From contig SMWY01000028.1 in assembly GCA_004356555.1 (NCBI GenBank), positions 1 through 7,374 of the forward strand: DNA of 7,374 nt, read 5' to 3'. Positions within the stretch are counted from its first letter, which is position 1, and the number at the start of each line of letters is the position of its first letter. Positions 6,447-7,374 of this stretch are shown here, piece by piece. The notes beneath the pieces were generated by a model, which did not search any database, was not told the DNA's origin, and saw nothing but the letters and a program-made list of their open reading frames with translations. The DNA is from Candidatus Dadabacteria bacterium. GTDB lineage: Bacteria; Desulfobacterota_D; UBA1144; Nemesobacterales; UBA2774. The position numbers and the translations under genes were made by a program.

Positions 6447-7316
6447 TTAATTTCCAACCAGTGTGCACCCATCAGGATCAACTACTGATGTTCCGCTCTG
6501 CCTGATAGCGTCCTTTGCGCCCGTAATTGTGCAATTAAGCTCTGGATCTATAATAACCACTGAGGAACCCGATGCTCTAATACCGTTTTCCTTATTGGAT
6601 GTTATAAAAATATTATTAGCGACAGGGTTAATTGTCATGGAAAGCGTTACAGAAGAGTTATCCTGAGATTTTATTCCATCTTTATTAGCAATAACATTTA
6701 TATCCTCATCAGCCTGAAGATCAACCAGAGCAAAACTCGATGTCGTAATTCCTTCGGAACAGTTTATAAGTGATATGCTTAGAGCTGTGATCTCAACTCT
6801 GCTTTCTCCTTTGGCTCGTATACAGTTTTTATTCTTGCCGTCAATCCTGAAAGTAGCTTCAGTATCGTTAAAAATTACTTGATCAAAACTGGACAGTGTT
6901 AATCGTCTTTGGTCTACTATCCACTCTGTAAAGATAATTTCCGGAGTTATCGTATCAATAATTTCATCTAAAGTTACGTCGCTTCCCTGGGTTACGCTTA
7001 TAAATCGTGATAGTGTAAAATCCGAACCCTCGAATTCAATTTCGGCGACATCGTTGTCAGGTTTATAGGTAAGCCTAAATTCCCCTGATTGATTTGTGCG
7101 GTCGGAAACTCGTCGCTTATTGTTTTCAAATATGCTGACTCTTATACCCGATACTTCACCCGTTCCACCTATAACTTGTTCAATAATGCCTCGTATTGTT
7201 GTCTTATTATTACCGCCGCCCCCACTACTACCACACCCGACAACTCCAGTTGAAATATATGATGTTGCTATAAGCAGGATTAAAAGAAATGTATTTAGGT
7301 TCAAGATTTTTGGCAT
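6447..7316 (-). CDS. putative lipoprotein with regulatory-like domain and short repeats, function unknown
   Basis: 289 residues, not recognised as a named family. The N-terminus is a lipoprotein signal: Lys4, a hydrophobic core (about 9-23), and the lipobox VVGC with Cys28 as the predicted lipidated residue. A flexible GSSGGGGNN linker follows. Residues 39 to about 117 read like a carboxypeptidase-regulatory-like beta-sandwich, with the signature TIRG...GIRVSIF...DRTNQSGEFRL. The rest is rich in Ile, Ser, Thr and Asn and carries about five copies of a short repeat, suggestive of a solenoid or beta-helix. Four Cys (165, 186, 262, 284) lie in the C-terminal half and could form disulfides in the periplasm or at the surface. 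There is no catalytic motif. GGAGG (7328-7324) 7 bases before the ATG fixes the start. It is probably anchored in the outer membrane, with a structural or binding role as inference. Confidence 0.8.
   Translation of the reverse strand: MPKILNLNTFLLILLIATSYISTGVVGCGSSGGGGNNKTTIRGIIEQVIGGTGEVSGIRVSIFENNKRRVSDRTNQSGEFRLTYKPDNDVAEIEFEGSDFTLSRFISVTQGSDVTLDEIIDTITPEIIFTEWIVDQRRLTLSSFDQVIFNDTEATFRIDGKNKNCIRAKGESRVEITALSISLINCSEGITTSSFALVDLQADEDINVIANKDGIKSQDNSSVTLSMTINPVANNIFITSNKENGIRASGSSVVIIDPELNCTITGAKDAIRQSGTSVVDPDGCTLVGN
6477..6833 (-). repeat. degenerate repeats in the lipoprotein C-terminal half
   Basis: Five related segments occur at residues 162-178, 185-200, 211-226, 241-256 and 266-280, spaced 23 to 30 residues apart. 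The shared pattern is Asn-x-(Asp/Glu/Asn)-(Gly/Cys/Ala)-Ile-(Arg/Lys)-x-x-(Gly/Asp)-x-Ser-x-Val. The best copies are NKENGIRASGSSVVII and NKDGIKSQDNSSVTLS; the second copy is the most degenerate. Spacing of one coil turn per repeat fits a right-handed beta-helix, but this is inferred only from pattern. Confidence 0.5.
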
Positions 7317-7323
7317 TTTGCAT

Positions 7324-7328
7324 CCTCC
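7324..7328 (-). promoter_or_regulatory. ribosome binding site of the lipoprotein gene
   Basis: GGAGG on the - strand ends 7 bases before the ATG, an ideal arrangement that supports the chosen start and the signal peptide reading. Confidence 0.7.
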
Positions 7329-7337
7329 GAATACTTA

Positions 7338-7343
7338 ATTATA
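7338..7343 (-). promoter_or_regulatory. candidate -10 box (TATAAT) of the lipoprotein gene
   Basis: A perfect TATAAT on the - strand lies 21 bases before the start codon, placing initiation near 7331 and a leader of about 15 bases that still holds the GGAGG. The -35 region at 17-base spacing (TACTGA, 7366-7361) is poor, so the promoter may need an activator or be weak. Confidence 0.42.
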
Positions 7344-7374
7344 TCGATAAACATTGCAATTCAGTAGTTATTAT

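Overview
The window is a compact, moderately AT-rich piece of a bacterial chromosome carrying five protein-coding genes. Four are recognised with fair to high confidence and one is a lipoprotein of unknown function. No RNA gene, mobile element, CRISPR array or prophage is visible. The lipobox lipoprotein points to a Gram-negative, and the class of PolA and LsrF-like proteins resembles deltaproteobacterial or related uncultured lineages. That taxonomic guess is inference only.

Left part (1-3244, + strand): three metabolic genes in a row. They are a pyridoxal-phosphate alpha-oxoamine synthase best read as 8-amino-7-oxononanoate synthase (BioF, biotin synthesis), an LsrF-like class I aldolase/thiolase, and a zinc-dependent medium-chain dehydrogenase. 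The aldolase has its own candidate promoter and ribosome binding site. The dehydrogenase follows after about 53 bases with no visible promoter, so the last two look like a transcription unit whose substrate is unknown. A 6-bp hairpin sits just after the aldolase stop codon.

Middle (3250-3701): a small four-helix membrane protein of the phage_holin_4_2/YvlD family lies on the - strand, convergent with the dehydrogenase (5-base gap) and divergent from polA. The 107-base divergent spacer holds two well-formed sigma-70-type promoters facing away from each other.

Right part (3702-7374): full-length DNA polymerase I with 5'-nuclease, 3'-5' exonuclease and polymerase domains, then a convergent - strand lipoprotein with a carboxypeptidase-regulatory-like N-terminal domain and a C-terminal set of short repeats suggestive of a beta-helix.

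Nothing here is clearly a new system. The points most worth a second look are the LsrF-like aldolase/dehydrogenase pair outside an lsr operon, an Asp-to-Glu change at the expected exonuclease metal site of PolA, probable leaderless starts for polA and perhaps bioF, the internal duplication in the membrane protein, and the repeat-built lipoprotein.
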